From Chelydra serpentina (Eukaryota; Chordata; Testudines; Chelydridae): 64,000 nucleotides of DNA. The stretch covers positions 930,001 to 994,000 of the forward strand of contig JBAIAC010000007.1 in the NCBI GenBank assembly GCA_037349315.1, read 5' to 3'. The notes below the pieces were generated by a model. That model had not been told where the DNA came from. It did no database searches and saw only the letters and a program-made list of their open reading frames with translations. Position 1 is the first letter of the stretch. The number at the start of each line of letters is the position of its first letter. Below, piece by piece: positions 1 to 16,240 of the stretch. A program made the translations under genes and the position numbers.

Positions 1-1338
1 TCTGCATTTCCAATAAACATATTTCCAGTTATTGACCTGTTTATTCATCTGTGCAAGAGCAACGCTGGCATTTCTGCAGGGCCATTTTTGGCTTCCGCAT
101 GCAACTGCCTGCCTCTTCAAACCCCAGTCACATACTCTGTCGCTTAGGTGCTGTGCAAATCAAGTCTCGAATGCAGGACATGCCTTGAAAATTATTTTTT
201 GAAACGATTGTAACTTGACCCTGCATTGGCATTTATTTATTTCTTGAACAGAAACTTTGGCTGCCTCAATAAAGATTACAAAACTCCATGATTTCATATT
301 TATCCTCTCATGCTACATATGTTTCTCATTAAGAGGCAGCTTGGAAAGGTGCCCAGTCGAGGCTGAGAAAAAAAAATTCAAAGCTGTAAATTTCCCATAG
401 GATATAACTAACTGTGGCTGAAGTTAGGGATCTGGTTCCCTTTATGCTGGTTAGCAAACTTCCTTTTTATTTTGCAGAATATGTGCTTACCTATTGTTCT
501 ATCCAAATGCTCACATTCTAGGTAGAACAGGAAATGCCCGAATAATTGGCGGTGCTCTTCAATCCTAGAGCTTCAAATGGCCATCAGATATATAGTATTG
601 TATGCAAATTTTGGGCAGGGGGTTTTCATCTGTGGAGCAGCTAATCACAGAGTGGGAATCTCCCGTGTGCGGAGTCCCGGCACAATGTTCTGTGCACACC
701 ACGTTGGTTCCCCTTCAGTCCCAAGAGCACCCATTGCACGGGGCAGTGTTTCACCCAAAATAATCACAAATTCAGGACCCGAAGAAGTTGCCACTGGAGC
801 TGAGTAATTCACAGTGAATAATTATAAAATAAATGTAGCCTCCTTTTGTTCATCTCACAGTTTCCTTAAATTTATCTATTGTTTTCCAATTTGATGAAGC
901 AGTAACTTTTAAAACGGTGCATGTATTTTATATATGGTATTTGATATTTCTATGGCGGGATGATGAATATTCAAAATTCAGGCAGTGTTGCTTAGTTGTG
1001 ATTGGTGATACAAGTCACATGGTATTTTCTTCTTTTCCTTGACTGGATGAGCATGTGAGCACTTCTGCCATGAATATTTTGCATGCGACTTTGAAATTCA
1101 TTTCTCTTCAGTCTTTTTTGCCAGTGAAACTTGAAGGCTTGAATATTTGTGGGAAGTGAGCATAAAGTGGGTGTGAACATGGCTACGTTTTTTCTGATCT
1201 GTGAAGATAATCTGTAAAATTCTTTTTGTATTATCCACCCAGCTCCAGTTGTCGTTTTTCTTGGGGAAGACGAGGCAAACGCCCATACTGGAGAGCACAG
1301 TACTAATCAGCCCTCTGTTTTCTACTTGTGTTTTCTAG
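1..1338 (+). other. ATL1: ATL1 intron, nothing recognised
   Basis: AT-rich intronic sequence upstream of the first visible ATL1 exon. I found no exon for residues before 211 and no bounded transposon here. Confidence 0.6.
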
Positions 1339-1479
<141 letters not shown>

Positions 1480-2686
1480 TAGTTCCGAGCTGACCTGGCC
1501 AGATGAGATGGGTTTGAGGGAAAGGGGTTCAAGAATGACTTGGAAAGCCCTTCATCTCCTAACCTAAGGAAGCTGCTGCTCTCCACACACCACTGTACGA
1601 ATAGTATGTAGGCTGGTCTGGAGACCCTGATTCTGCACAGTGCGGATGCACAGAGTTGTGCCTGTAAGCTCCAGGAGGACGTGATGAGCAGGAGACAGCG
1701 TACAGAGCAATTGGACTAATGAGAGCTCAGCCGAGTGGCTACCAAGTTACTCCTGCTTGGAAGCAGGAAGATAGTATGTAGAGACCCCATGTGCACAGAG
1801 CATCTCTCCTCAGATACATCTATTTCCCGCCCATGCCCTTTTTGGCCAGTGCTCTTGAAAGTAAAGGATCGGGCTTGCCTTTTACTACCACTTTTTATGG
1901 GGGACCAAGAATAACCCACCGTAGCCTTTGCTCACACTTGCAATGAAACAAAGCCGGCTCTGCCTCCCTCATGCACTCCTTGCCGGACGACAGCCTTGGA
2001 GATGACTTAGCAAAGGCTGCACGGTGCACAATTAAAGCTGAAAGACAAGTACTGCGATAGGAGAGCTAGGACGGGGTGGTTCATGTGGAAAACTGATGGG
2101 TGAGCTCACTACCTCCCAATGCTGGGGATGCCACAGGTGGGAAGAGCAGAATGAAAACAAAATCCCTCCATAGCTCTTAGGAGCAATAATGAAAATACGT
2201 GGAGAAGTACACAGAGTTAGCCTGTTCCACCATAGAGATTTCTGGGCAACATACATTTCAGATGGGAAATAAAGGATTAACTACACGATGAGGAAGAATT
2301 TTGCATTAATAGTTGTATAATAAAATGTATGGGAGAGGGCACTATTAGAAGTAGTCAGGAAATGTGTGGATGTTTTGATAGTGGAAATAAATGAAAAGGC
2401 CTGCTATAAAATCCTGAGATGGGTTTGTATTCTAGTCAGATTCATGCATACACATTTTTCAGAGTAATAACACGCCCCAGGGCATGTGGTCAGAGTGAGA
2501 CAGAAATGTTACTTGGTTTCTGGAAAAGCTCTGTCTTTGGCCTCGTAAAGCATGCATAAACCTCCCTCTGAATACACTTTGCTTAAACGAACAGTCCTCT
2601 TGCAGTATATACTCCACACTTCAATGTTACATATCTGATGTCCACATAAAATGTAAATATGCTAACATCAAGCCAATCTCTCGTAG

Positions 2687-2839
<153 letters not shown>

Positions 2840-3909
2840 TAAAAGCTATAGTTTGATCTTGAATCTGATCGTTTATCTTTGCAATTGAATGATTGCTTTA
2901 TTTATACACATTGTCAGATATCCTATTCTCTCCTGAAGCCCTTTCAAATATTTTTGGTAAAACACCTGTGGAAAGCAGTGCTGAACATAGATAGCCCCTT
3001 CTGAATCCAACCGACATTTCATGCCTGTACATTTCAGTGATTTCAGCCTTACAAAGGGATGTGTTAGGAGCTGCTAACACATAATAAAAAGATAAAGTCC
3101 TAGACAGATGGCTGAGAACAGAGTGACACCAACAGCTGAGGTTTGCATTTTTAGATGCATCATTTTGCACCTATAATTAATTGATATGTTTTGCTGGTAA
3201 TTCAGTTCAGGCACAAAGTTGTGGATGCAGCTCACTGTGGAGCAAGGCTGTGCTTGTGAAAAATGGAAGCCCAGTTTGAAAAATGGGTCCTTAAAACGGA
3301 GAGACTTTGGTGTAAAAAGCTTTTCAAAGCAATATTTAGTCTTCTTGAGTCAGCTGATGAATGGTTTCCCTGGAGGGAAATCTTAGTAGCTCAGGAGCCA
3401 GGGGTTGCATTTCTGTTCCAATGGATTTGTGGGCTGTGGATTTTTAAGTTCACTTTATTTGGGGTTGCAAAGCAGTCTCTCTGCTAGGCAGTCATTCAAC
3501 CCATAGTTACGTGCTTCCTGAAATCTCTTAGCAGGAAAGAAAATGTTCTTTTAGCATCAAACTAAACAGTTAGACAAAAGAACTTGCTTTTTGGCCGTTG
3601 TATGCTCTAGTGCCTCCTAAGGGGACCACACATCTTACTCGTCTGACACACCGTGTGTGTGAAATTGGAAGCAGTTAAAAGAAAAGGGATATATAAGATA
3701 GTCAGTCTCAAATGATAATGATCCTCTATAGATTTCACTCCTTAGTTCCAAGCAGAATGTTAGGAGCCAGCTAGAACTCGATGACTGTTTTCAAAAGAAC
3801 TGGTATATGGAGAATCTGTGAAATTCCACTTCCCTTTTCCCTCAAAGCTGCCCACTGCTTCCTCTGCTCACTCAGAACTAATCGGATGAAAATATATCAC
3901 TGTTGTTAC

Positions 3910-4568
3910 CAGGGCCGGCTCTAGGATTTTTGCCGCCCCAAGCAAACTTTTTTTGTCTGCCCCCCCCTTTTTTTCGTGCCCCCCCAGCTCTACCCCAACT
4001 CTGCCCCTTCCCAACCCCTTCCCCAAATCCCCAGCCCCACCTCCTCCTCCTCCGGGTGTGCTGCGTTTCCCCCCCCCATTGCTTCCTGCAGCCCCCCCTG
4101 CAACCCCCCACCCTAGCTCACCTCCACTCCGCCTGCTCCCCTGAACATGCCGCCACTCTGCTTCTCCTCCCCTCCCTCACCTGAGAGGCACGCTCAGGGG
4201 AGCAGGTGGAGCGGAGGTGAGCTAAGGCGATGGCACCGGAAGTAACGGGTGGGGGGGGGTCGCGCAGGAAGTAACGGGGGGGTAGAGGAACCTCTCCCCA
4301 CCCTATCTCACTTCCGCTCCACTGCCGCCTCCCCCGAATGCCCGCCGTTTGGCTTCTCCTCCCTCCCTCCCAGGCTTGCTGTGCAAAACAGCTGTTTCAC
4401 GCGCGGCAAGCCTGAGAGGGAAGGGGGAGAAGCGGCGCGCTCAGGGGAGCAGGCGGAGGCGAGCTGGGGCGGCGGGGGCACATTTCATGGCCGGCGCAGG
4501 AATGCCGCCTCTAGAAATGTGCTGCCCCAAGCACCTGCTTGTCTTGCTGGTGCCTAGAGCCGGCCCTG
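3910..4568. mobile_element. hAT-like non-autonomous transposon with 8-base target duplication
   Basis: The element has 16-base terminal inverted repeats, CAGGGCCGGCTCTAGG at 3910-3925 and its complement at 4553-4568. It is flanked by exact 8-base direct repeats GTTGTTAC (3902-3909 and 4569-4576), the hAT signature. The interior is C/G-rich with no transposase; the open frames there are low-complexity. It lies in the ATL1 intron between the 2687 and 6874 exons. Confidence 0.9.
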
Positions 4569-5857
4569 GTTGTTACCCTTTGATGCCCAGACAGCCCCTT
4601 TCGCTTTCACTGCCATTTCATAGAAAATATGTTGTAGATGTTGTAAGTTAAAATGACTTGGTCCTGCAGTTCTGGGTGATCTCATCTGAATCGGTCAAGA
4701 TGGCAATGGAGCCCATTAACTTCCAGCAATGACGTTAGCAGCTCTGGGGAAGATGCCCTTGGTACTAGCAGGAGGCAATGAATCTAGATAGTCTCTCCTT
4801 TTTGGAAAGTGCTGTGATAGAACCTATCCCTGGAGTAGAAGGAAGGAAAACCGCTTTACACCGAGTGCTCTAGACATAGGGTACTGAACTGTGCAGTAAA
4901 AATACCACCACCTCCTCCAAATATATGTCCCTGTGGCTAAGAAATCAAGGAAATGTATTGTGTGTTCCAGGCCTGATGGGTACACACATTAGATGCTACC
5001 CCCTAAGCCACTAGCCTTTCAGATTTGTTGGTCTAGCACAGCCCTTCCACAGCAGTGTTTCTGAGCGGCAGTAGCATCTGTTTAGCTAGTCAGTGTTACG
5101 GTGGAGCTACACGTTCTAGGCGTTCTCGGTTTCTGTACAGTATTTTGATTGGCAAAGACAATACTTTAGAAAGGTCAGCAGTAAAAATCGGCAGTGAAGT
5201 GCCTGCAGGATTCATCATAAAAGATTATCCAAAGGGCAAATTAATCGCCCCTGAACCATTTAAGCAAACTCTGGATTTCCTAATGTGATGCTCTAATGCA
5301 CAGACAAGAGCTCTCAACCTGCAGGTTCTAAGAGTCTAATGGTCCGAGTAGTTTTTTTAATATTGCATATGAATATTTCAGTGTGCAGTACCCAGAAAGG
5401 ACTACGCTCTCAGCGTAAGAAGTCTCATCAGTGGAGTGCAGTAAAAAGCAGGGAAGAACAATTCTTATTTTTAAACCTGAAGGCCAAAAGTGTTCAGGTT
5501 ATAATGTGATTTTTTTTCAAAACAGGAGTGCCAGAGGAGCTAGAAAAGCACACAATATTTCCATACTCACATTGCTTTTGCACACATGCTGCTTGAGCAA
5601 AGCACGTAACTTGCCACGGTTCAGGCCTGGGGCATGGTGGGCCTGGCTTAGGGGTTAGCATCAGGCGCAAGCTGAGGAGTCAGGGGCCAGGAGCCAGTTA
5701 CCAGGACTCAGGCTGGGTTGAATGCTAGCAGCTCACAATGGAGAGACAGATTGGAGGGCAGCAATCCCGAGTCAGGAACAGGTAAGCACCAGACTGGCAG
5801 TCCATAGCTGTGTGAAGCCCAGTTGACTACAAACAACTTCCTGTTTCCTCCCCTGGC

Positions 5858-5904
5858 TTAAATAGGGGCTGTGGCCCAATCAGGCGCCTTGGAACTCGCC
5901 CAAT
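5858..5904 (-). promoter_or_regulatory. Possible LTR-type promoter (two CCAAT boxes and a TATA-like box)
   Basis: On the - strand two CTGATTGG boxes (complement of CCAAT at 5900-5904 and 5876-5880) precede TATTTAAG (about 5865-5858) by about 15-45 bases. The surrounding sequence (about 5600-6570, excluding the hAT insertion) looks like a repeat and may be an old LTR. No TG...CA ends or duplicate copy was found. Confidence 0.25.
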
Positions 5905-6011
5905 CAGAGCATAGAGGCGGGGCTTATGCCCCAGTTGGGCCTCATGGACTTTGGTCCCAGCTGCTGTCTGTGAGCTGCCAGGCAGAGGATTGGAGTTTGG
6001 TGACTCACCCG

Positions 6012-6495
6012 CAGGGCCGGCGCTATCACTAGGCAACCCTAGGTGGTCGCCTAGGGTGCCAGGATTTGGGGGGGCGGCGGGCGGCTGCCTCCTGCCTCCC
6101 CACTCGAGCCGGGAGGCAGCCGCCCGCTTCCTCGCGAAGCCCTGCTGTGGCAAGGGCAGTTGCCCTGCCGCTGGGGCTCAGCAGGGCTTCGTGGGCGGCT
6201 CGCCGCTGCTGCCTCCTGCCTCCATGCTCGGCTCAGTGGCTGAGCGTGGAGCCGGGAGGCAGGGGTTGGCTCGTTGCGGGTGGGAGGGAGGCTGGCACGG
6301 CCTGTGGGTGGGGAGCCGGCTGGCGCGGCCAGGGGGCTGAGCTACCTTGGGCGGGGGAGTGGGGAGCCGCCGCGGTGGTGGTGGGGAGCCGCCTGCCGCG
6401 GGCGGGGGGGAGCTGGCTGCCGCGGGGAGAGGGCAGCGCAGGGCTGGTGCAAGGAAGTTTTACCTAGGGCGCGAAACGTCCTTGCACCAGCCCTG
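6012..6495. mobile_element. hAT-like non-autonomous transposon with 8-base target duplication
   Basis: It begins CAGGGCCGGCGCTATC and ends GCACCAGCCCTG, between exact repeats CTCACCCG (6004-6011 and 6496-6503). The first nine bases match the 3910-4568 element, so they probably used related transposases. The interior is GC-rich and noncoding. It interrupts the promoter-like block around 5.6-6.5 kb and ends about 380 bases before an ATL1 exon. Confidence 0.88.
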
Positions 6496-6873
6496 CTCAC
6501 CCGGACCCACTTGTTCAAGACCTGCAGGACCTGACTCCCAAGCAAGGCACTGATGGCCACAGTTACCAGTGCTGGAGGCATCGTTACTTGCTTGATCATG
6601 CAAAAACAGCTCTGTGCATGCAGATGGCTGTGGGTGCAAAATTTGAGAGTGCCATTTAGGAGACAGCTTTGAAAATGTACCATAATGGTGTGTATTATGC
6701 TTCAGTCACGTAGCACTAATGCAATAGCATCACTTCTGAGTACAGCCATCATTCAGTCAGACTGCGTCTCAGTCACAGGCTGGCTGGCGTTAGCTGGTAA
6801 CGTTGCGCATGTGCGTATTGAAGCACATGTCGGAGTTGAGCTGATCTGGATCTGACACAGGGTTTGCTTACAG

Positions 6874-7001
6874 AAATAGATGACGAGTTCATCAAGAACT
6901 TGAAGGTGTTGATTCCTTGGCTCCTTAGCTCCGAGAGCCTCGATGTGAAGGAGATCAATGGAAATAACATCACCTGTCGAGGCCTTGTGGAATACTTTAA
7001 G
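6874..7001 (+). CDS. ATL1: ATL1 exon: start of three-helix bundle
   Basis: This exon completes the Glu codon split with the previous exon and reads [11 protein letters not shown] through GLVEYFK (human 288-330). It joins the GTPase domain to the middle helical bundle that drives the crossover conformational change. The acceptor is GCTTACAG and the donor GTACTG. The 128-base length agrees with the phases on both sides. Confidence 0.95.
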
Positions 7002-7189
7002 GTACTGGCGCCTAAACCATGCACAATCACGGTGATTCAGATGGGAAGTGTTTGCATTTTTTCCAGATATAAGTGAGAAATGAAGGAAGGTTTGGGATAC
7101 ACAGACTGCGGAAAGTGCATGTCTTTCTAGCGAAGGTATTTATATGGCCCCCATAACCATAGTGTGAGTAGCCTCTCCACTCTCTGGTG

Positions 7190-7260
7190 CTGTTACACCC
7201 ATTGTACAGATGGGGGCACTAAGTAACTTGCCCAGGGTAGCCCAGGAAATCTATGGCTAA
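7190..7260 (+). repeat. MIR-like SINE fragment
   Basis: The stretch CATTGTACAGATGGGG followed by CTAAGTAACTTGCCCAGGGT resembles the conserved MIR/core-SINE segment. It is short and lacks clear ends. Confidence 0.45.
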
Positions 7261-7264
7261 TGCT

Positions 7265-7690
7265 TAGGGTGACCGTTTTGGCCAGGACAGTCCCCTTTTT
7301 AAGCTCTGTCCCGGCCGTCCCGACTTTTTTTTGACAGAAATGGGCGTTTGTCCCATTTGCTCCTCCCAACTGATTAACTGGCGAGAGCAAGGGAACAAAT
7401 GCCCAGTTTACAAAAAGAGCCGGGGGCGTCCCGCCTTCGGGGACATGGAGGAATTATTTTTTGGGGGGGCAGTGACGCGAGGTGCCGGGCAGCAGGACTC
7501 TGGGAGGCAGCCCCAGCCCCAGGCAGCGTGGAGCTGAGGGATCAGTCCCAGCCGCAGCCACGGGAGGCACGGAACTTGGGGTGTGTGTGTGTCAGCCCCA
7601 GCCCTGGGCGCAGGAAGGTGGGGTGTCTCTGACGAGCGCTGCGGGCCAGGGAGTGGATCAGACGAGCCCTGGGCCATCCCGTTTTTACGT
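7265..7690. mobile_element. Possible hAT-like fragment (TAGGGTGACC end)
   Basis: The left end TAGGGTGACC matches the terminus of the well bounded 62815-62937 element, and TGTCCC/GTCCCG motifs follow. The interior to about 7690 is GC-rich. No matching right end or target duplication was seen, so the right limit is approximate. Confidence 0.35.
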
Positions 7691-7832
7691 TACGAAAGTA
7701 AATCAGTGTTGCTCAGGGAGCTGGACATCTAAGTCCCTTTTAACAAATCTCCATAATGGTACATGTGTAAGATGTGTGTGTTTTGAATAACCATGTTGTT
7801 AAATGTGACGCTATGTTTGTATTGTTTCCTAG

Positions 7833-7889
7833 GCATATATAAAGATTTATCAAGGAGAAGAACTGCCACATCCCAAATCAATGTTGCAG
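7833..7889 (+). CDS. ATL1: ATL1 exon: helical bundle, 19 codons
   Basis: This short phase 0-0 exon encodes AYIKIYQGEELPHPKSMLQ (human 331-349), almost invariant among vertebrate atlastin-1 proteins. It is bounded by a TTTCCTAG acceptor and a GTATTT donor. Confidence 0.95.
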
Positions 7890-8731
7890 GTATTTATGCC
7901 GTATGCTGTTGGCTGGTATGAGCGTGTCTACAGTGATTCATATTGATTTTCCGCTAGGCAGTCATTTGAGATGTTGGGCTAATGGAGGGCTGTGCGTCTG
8001 TTCTGTGTTGCTCGAATGTGCTAATCAAAGCAATGCCGTATTGGAAACCTTTTGCAGTGACTTGGGGTAAAATTTTCAAAAGCATCAAAGTGACTGAGGC
8101 CCCTGATTCCCATTTTCAGAAGTGAGTTGGGCACTCTGACGTGTTTTTCACCAGGCAGAGGCAATAGCTGTTTACCTATGACTGGTCACATCCAATGTTT
8201 TCTTAACATTTCCCAGAGCTGCAGCATGAGGGGTTTTTACTGCCTCTGGCTTTGGATTGCTGCAGGAATTGGCTTCCTATTTACTGCTAACTACAATTCA
8301 AGGTGCATCTACAAATCCCACTAGGAGCTGGGATCTGCCTTCTTGGGACACCACCCCTTTGTCCCAGTGCACCAATGGCAATTAAGATCAGCTGAGCTGC
8401 TTTTGCTAGCAGATTTTAAAAGGCTGGTGTCTAGAAGCAGAGGGCTATTGGCTCTGGAATTTGCTCTCAGAACTGGTCTGTTGTCCATAAGGGTATGGGG
8501 TGTATGGTGTGTCTGTTCACTCAGGCTTTTGCAGGAAAAGGCAGAAGTGACTAGCAGTAAGCGCAGGAATGAATGAAGGGCTGGGGTCGAGTTGTTACTA
8601 CAGGGAGGGTTGGGTCGAGCGGTTTATTATTTTTCATTTTTGTACATGAGCACCTCAGATACCACGGTGGCCATGTGGGGAGTGCGTATGCACCCGCCCA
8701 TGCAGGTCAATGGAGATGGAGATGTTACTAA

Positions 8732-10894
<2,163 letters not shown>

Positions 10895-12009
10895 TAAATG
10901 GTCAGTTTTCAGCATGGAGAGAGGTAAATTGTGGTGTCCCCCAGGGGTCTGTACTGGGACCAGGCCTATTCAACATATTCATAAATGATCTGGAAAAAGG
11001 GGTAAACAGTGAGGTGGCAAAATTTGCAGATGATACAAAACTACTCAAGTGAAGTCCAAAGCAGACTGCGAAGAGCTACAAAGGGATCTCACAAAACTGC
11101 GTGACTGATGAACAAAAATGGCAGATGAAATTTAGTGTTGATAAATGCAAAGTAATGCACATTGGAAAACACAATCCCAACTGTACATATAACATGATGG
11201 GGTCTAAATTAGCTGTTACCACTCAAGAAAGAGGTCTTGGAGGCATTGTGGATAGTTCTCTGAAAACATCCACTCAACGTGCAGCGGCAGCCAAAAAAGT
11301 TAACAGAATGCTAGGACTCATTAAGAAAGGGTAGATAATAAGAAAGAAAATATCATATTGCCTCTATATAAATCCATGGTACGCCCACATCTTGAATACT
11401 GCGTGCAGATGTGGTTGCCCCATCTCAAAAAAGAAATATTGGAATTGGAAAAGGGCAAAAATGATTAGGGGTATGGAACGGCTGCCATATGAGGAGAGAT
11501 TAATAAGATTGGAACTTTTCAGCTTGGAAAAGAGACAACTAAGGGGGGCTATGATAAAGGTCTATAAAATCATGACTGGTATTGAGAAAGTAAATAAGGA
11601 AGTGTTATTTACTCCTTCTCATAACACAAGAACTAGGGGGTCACCCAATGAAATTAATAGGCAGCAGCTGTAAAACAAATAAAAGGAAGTATTTCTTCAC
11701 ATGGTCAACTTGTGGAATTCCATGCCAGAGGATGTTGTGAAGGCCAAGACTATAACAGGGTTAAAAAAAGAACTAGATAAGCTCATGGAGGATAGGTCCA
11801 TCAATGACTATTAGCCAGGATGGGCAGGGATGGTGTCCCTAGCCTCCGTTTGCCAGAAGCTGGGAAGGGGCGACAGGGGGCTGGATCACTTGATGATTCC
11901 CTGTTCTGTTCATTCACTCTGGGGCACCTGGCATTGGCCACTGTCGGAAGACAGGATACTGGGCTAGATGGACCTTTGGTCTGACCCAGTATAGCCGTTC
12001 TTATCTTAT
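10895..12009 (+). mobile_element. CR1 LINE, 5'-truncated, with reverse transcriptase remnant
   Basis: The left part encodes a degraded reverse transcriptase: [23 protein letters not shown] and then FADDTKLL, holding the catalytic ADD. Later frames (10-11.7 kb) carry WQMKFSVDKCKVMHIGK and other CR1 C-terminal pieces, broken by stops and frameshifts. The 3' end (GACCCAGTATAGCCGTTCTT) is the turtle-type CR1 terminus. It lies in ATL1 sense, ending about 100 bases before the 12108 exon. Confidence 0.88.
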
Positions 12010-12107
12010 GTATTATCTGTATGGTGGTAGCACCAGCCTAGGGGGCTACAGTCACTGTGATCTGTTTTAAATATATTGTGAATAACTGAACGGTTGTCTC
12101 TGAATAG

Positions 12108-12611
<504 letters not shown>

Positions 12612-14219
12612 TGAAATAGCTTTTAAATACGTCGGTAGGGCCCCAGGCCTGCAATGGGATGACCTGCACACATCCAGTTGCAGGACTGAGGCTTAAGTCA
12701 GCTACACACTCATCCTCTAGACAAAGGCCTATCCTGTAGCCTTTCAGAGCAACTTCCACACCACATTTTAACCCATTCCAGACAGTGTCTTTAGACCTGC
12801 TGCACACTGAATGCACCTGCTCTAGGTGCTGGGAAAGGCAAGGACCGGGGACTTCTTTTCAGTCTAGTTTATGGAGATGATTGTAAGGGTGAGAATTCAG
12901 ATGCCCTGAATTGGCCCTGAACAAAACCTCGCCTTTGATTACAGCTCATGTGAGTGAAGTAAGATGGAGGAAACAGGGACACCGGAGCTAGGTTAATGTA
13001 CGACACCACTAGCCATTACGTGGAAAACCAATGCCTCCCATTCAGATTTTGTGTATCCTGCACAATGTAAATCCTGGGCCGTAAATTGAGATTGGGGACC
13101 TCATTTTGAAATGTGGACTTAAAGGTCCTGGATACAGAGAGACAGGGGAGTATAAGTCATCATGTTAGATAGCGGTCACACAGGTTTTCAACCATCCTTT
13201 ATCCCGTTGGCTTCAATGGAACTATTTATGTGAGTTAAGCATCTGTATAAATATTGGCTCAATCAGGGCCTAAGCCAACAATGCTAGCGTTTAAAAAACA
13301 TGGTGGCCTTTTGCTCTTCTGGTTGCCAGGGCTGGAATTAGCTCACTTGTTTATTTCACATTTGTAACCCACCAACTGCAATGTATGTCTTATTCCATTA
13401 GTGCTTGGAGTGGAACAAAAAACAGAAGGCATTTCTCATCAGGCTTTAGATTCATAGGCTATCTTTACATGGAAATCAACAGATTCAGGGTTATTAATAT
13501 GACTTAATTTACTTAATTTACATTCGTTCCAGTGACCTAAAGTTGTGTAATAGCTTGAAAGACACAGTTTTGGGTGGAAAATGAAACTTTTAAGCTTCAA
13601 AAGTATTGCTTTGATAAAATACTCAATGCAGGCCCTCGGGTAGCGATCATGAGCATACCATGACAGCGATGCACCATTGCAAAGGGATGCAAAGTCACAA
13701 ATGGAAGCAGAAGTCAATGGATAGAGGGGTTCCAGGTGGGTGCAGATTTCCACCTACATCGTGCACTCATGAGATCAGGGTCCTCAGAAGTGGCTTAAAC
13801 TTGTGTGGTGGATCAAATAAATTGTGTATTAAACACAGTGTTTGGCCAGACACCCACTGATGTCAGTGGGAGTTTTACCATTGACTTCAACAGGAACAGG
13901 CCTGTACTGACATGATTCAAGGGACACTGTCCATTTGAAATCTAGTCAGTTCAAGGGAGGGAAAAAACGTTAAAAATAGGTACACCTACCCATGTGTGCT
14001 TTTACAACCTATTTTTTTAAAAACGCTCTCTTCCCTGTTTCTCTGTAAAAGCCCCACACAAACGGCAGGCACAAGAACTGACTGTACGTCATGGGAACAG
14101 GGACAACTGGTGACACACAGCGTGCTGTCAATGGCACAGCCTGAACAAACAGAGCACACGTCTTTCTCTGTAATTCGCAGCAATGGCCACTGCAGGCGCC
14201 ACTAGTCCTAGCACTAGGT

Positions 14220-14352
14220 CAGGGGTCTCCAAACTTTAGGAGACGAGGGCCCCCCACCGCGGAAAAACCGCCCATGCGGGCAGCAGCCTGTGAGCTGCCG
14301 CCGAAGCGGCAGCATGGGGGAGGCCGGACAAATTGAAGCCCGGAGACCCCTG
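14220..14352. mobile_element. Short hAT-like MITE, 133 bases
   Basis: It starts CAGGGGTCTCC and ends GGAGACCCCTG, perfect inverted ends. It is flanked by CACTAGGT and CACTAGGG (14212-14219, 14353-14360), an 8-base target duplication with one change. Its centre has a CCGC/GCGG-rich hairpin. Located in an ATL1 intron. Confidence 0.82.
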
Positions 14353-16240
14353 CACTAGGGGGTCCAAGGATGGTTTTTTTTACTCAGACAACAGCGTCCG
14401 TGTAACGAATGCGTCTCCATGACGGTGGCTGCTCAGGTTCGCAGTGACTGCAGCCCCGCCCCGGGTAAAGGTGAGGCACAAAACATCAGCGTGGTCAAAG
14501 CGTGACAAAAAATCCGCCCCTCCAACTGGTCTTCCGCCCTGTATTAACCAAGCCCCCAGCAAGCTTGTGTCATTCTGTGGGCCCAGCCCAGGGTGCTGCC
14601 CCTCCATGACTCGTTGAAGGGTCTTACAGAGGGGCAGGTCCAGGTGGGCTGCTACTGGCTCTGGAACTAAAAACCCCACATTGTCTCTTTTCTTTTTTAG
14701 TTTTTACAGCAAACGTACCCACGGGCCAATATGCCAAGAATGAGCCTGGTGCAGCCCTCTTGCCTCAGACTGCTAACGGGGGGTTCCAATGGACGTGCCC
14801 ATAGAGCCCTTAACTAGGATGAGCCAGGCAGCGCTATGCATTTTAACCCCGGCCTTGAATTGAGCAAAAAGGAAATGATAAATGGAGGGGGTGGGGTTAT
14901 CCAGGCCACCAGGGATGGGCTGTTTGTGCACCCAGAGGGGGCCATGCCCTTGGGGGACAGCAAGAGGGCATTACCGTATCATGTTACTTTTGTGGGCAGA
15001 GGCAGTATGGACAGGCAAAGGGACGGCGATGGGGTTAGATGGCAGGCTTTTGTTTGCCGGGTGCAGGATACTCCTTTTCCTGCTGTGCTCGTTTCTGTCC
15101 CTTCTAGGGGTATCTGCATTGCTCAAACACAGACGTTCCTTGCCCCACCCCCAAACCTTCCAGTCTCATACAGCACTGCAAAGTTTGGGTTGCAGAACTC
15201 GGAGAAGGAGGTGGATTGGTTTTGGAACTAATAGTTTTCATTGGATTAAAAAAAAACCACTATGGAAAAGTTGATCCTGGTTCTAGGCTTTGGAAACGTT
15301 GGGTTTTTGCAAAGCATGAAGAGCCTGATGCTCAACGGGTGTTAAGCAGCATAGCTCCGTTAATGTCTGGCTAAGGAAGCTACCAGTTGGTCATTCAATT
15401 TTAGGCCAAATTGGACACCATCAGCCCTGTTTTAAAAGCCTGATGCAGCGCGTGTTAATGCCAGCTGATTGCTCGCAGACACAGCTGTTTGGCCAGTGAA
15501 AAGTGCTAGCCCTTCGTTGCCGGTAGAATAGCCCAGCAGAGCCGTTTGGCTCTTTGAATCTGCCTTGGCAAGGTAAGGTGCTGGTCCGACACTGAGCTGC
15601 TCTGACCGGGAAAGTGGGCACTTGATTAGGCCCTGCGGTGGCAACCATTCTGGGGGATTGAGGGGTGGAGCCACCTTTCCTCACCTACAAATTCGCCAAA
15701 AATCACCGTCCTCCCTCCGCTCTTCTCTGATGCCGGTGTAACTTCGGAGTTACTACGCTATAGCAGCGGCGTGAAACCGGTGGAAAATGCACGCAAGAGC
15801 AGAATCAGGGCCCGAAGGAAGGGGTGGCCAGCAAGCCCCTGCACATTGTGCCTGAGCGGATCTGAAACTTGTCCAAGTGGGTCTATGGTTACTGTCCACA
15901 TTGGAACCATGTCTAATCAACCGAGGGAACAACCCCAGCCTAACCAACTTGCCTGCCGTGGTTGTATTTGTTGTATGGACTGAGCCTAACCGCATGTGGA
16001 ATAGGTGGTATTGTGCCCTTCGAGCAGGCAGCTAAGGGAACATGATCCACAGCAAGGAGGGTGTGGGGGGCTGGGGTTAATGGATAAGGGTGAGGGGGTC
16101 GGACCCTTAAGAAAACGGTTTAAGCTAATGTAACAGACAGTGGCTGCGTACCGAACGCTGAATGCTGTAACATTACCAAGAAAGCACCTTATACAGAGCG
16201 ATACTATTTTTTCCCCCTTTTCCAACTGCCTTTCCCACAG

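Noticed and set aside
3903..4184. Pro-rich open frames around 3.9-4.6 kb
   Set aside because: They lie wholly inside a noncoding hAT element bounded by inverted repeats and target duplications.
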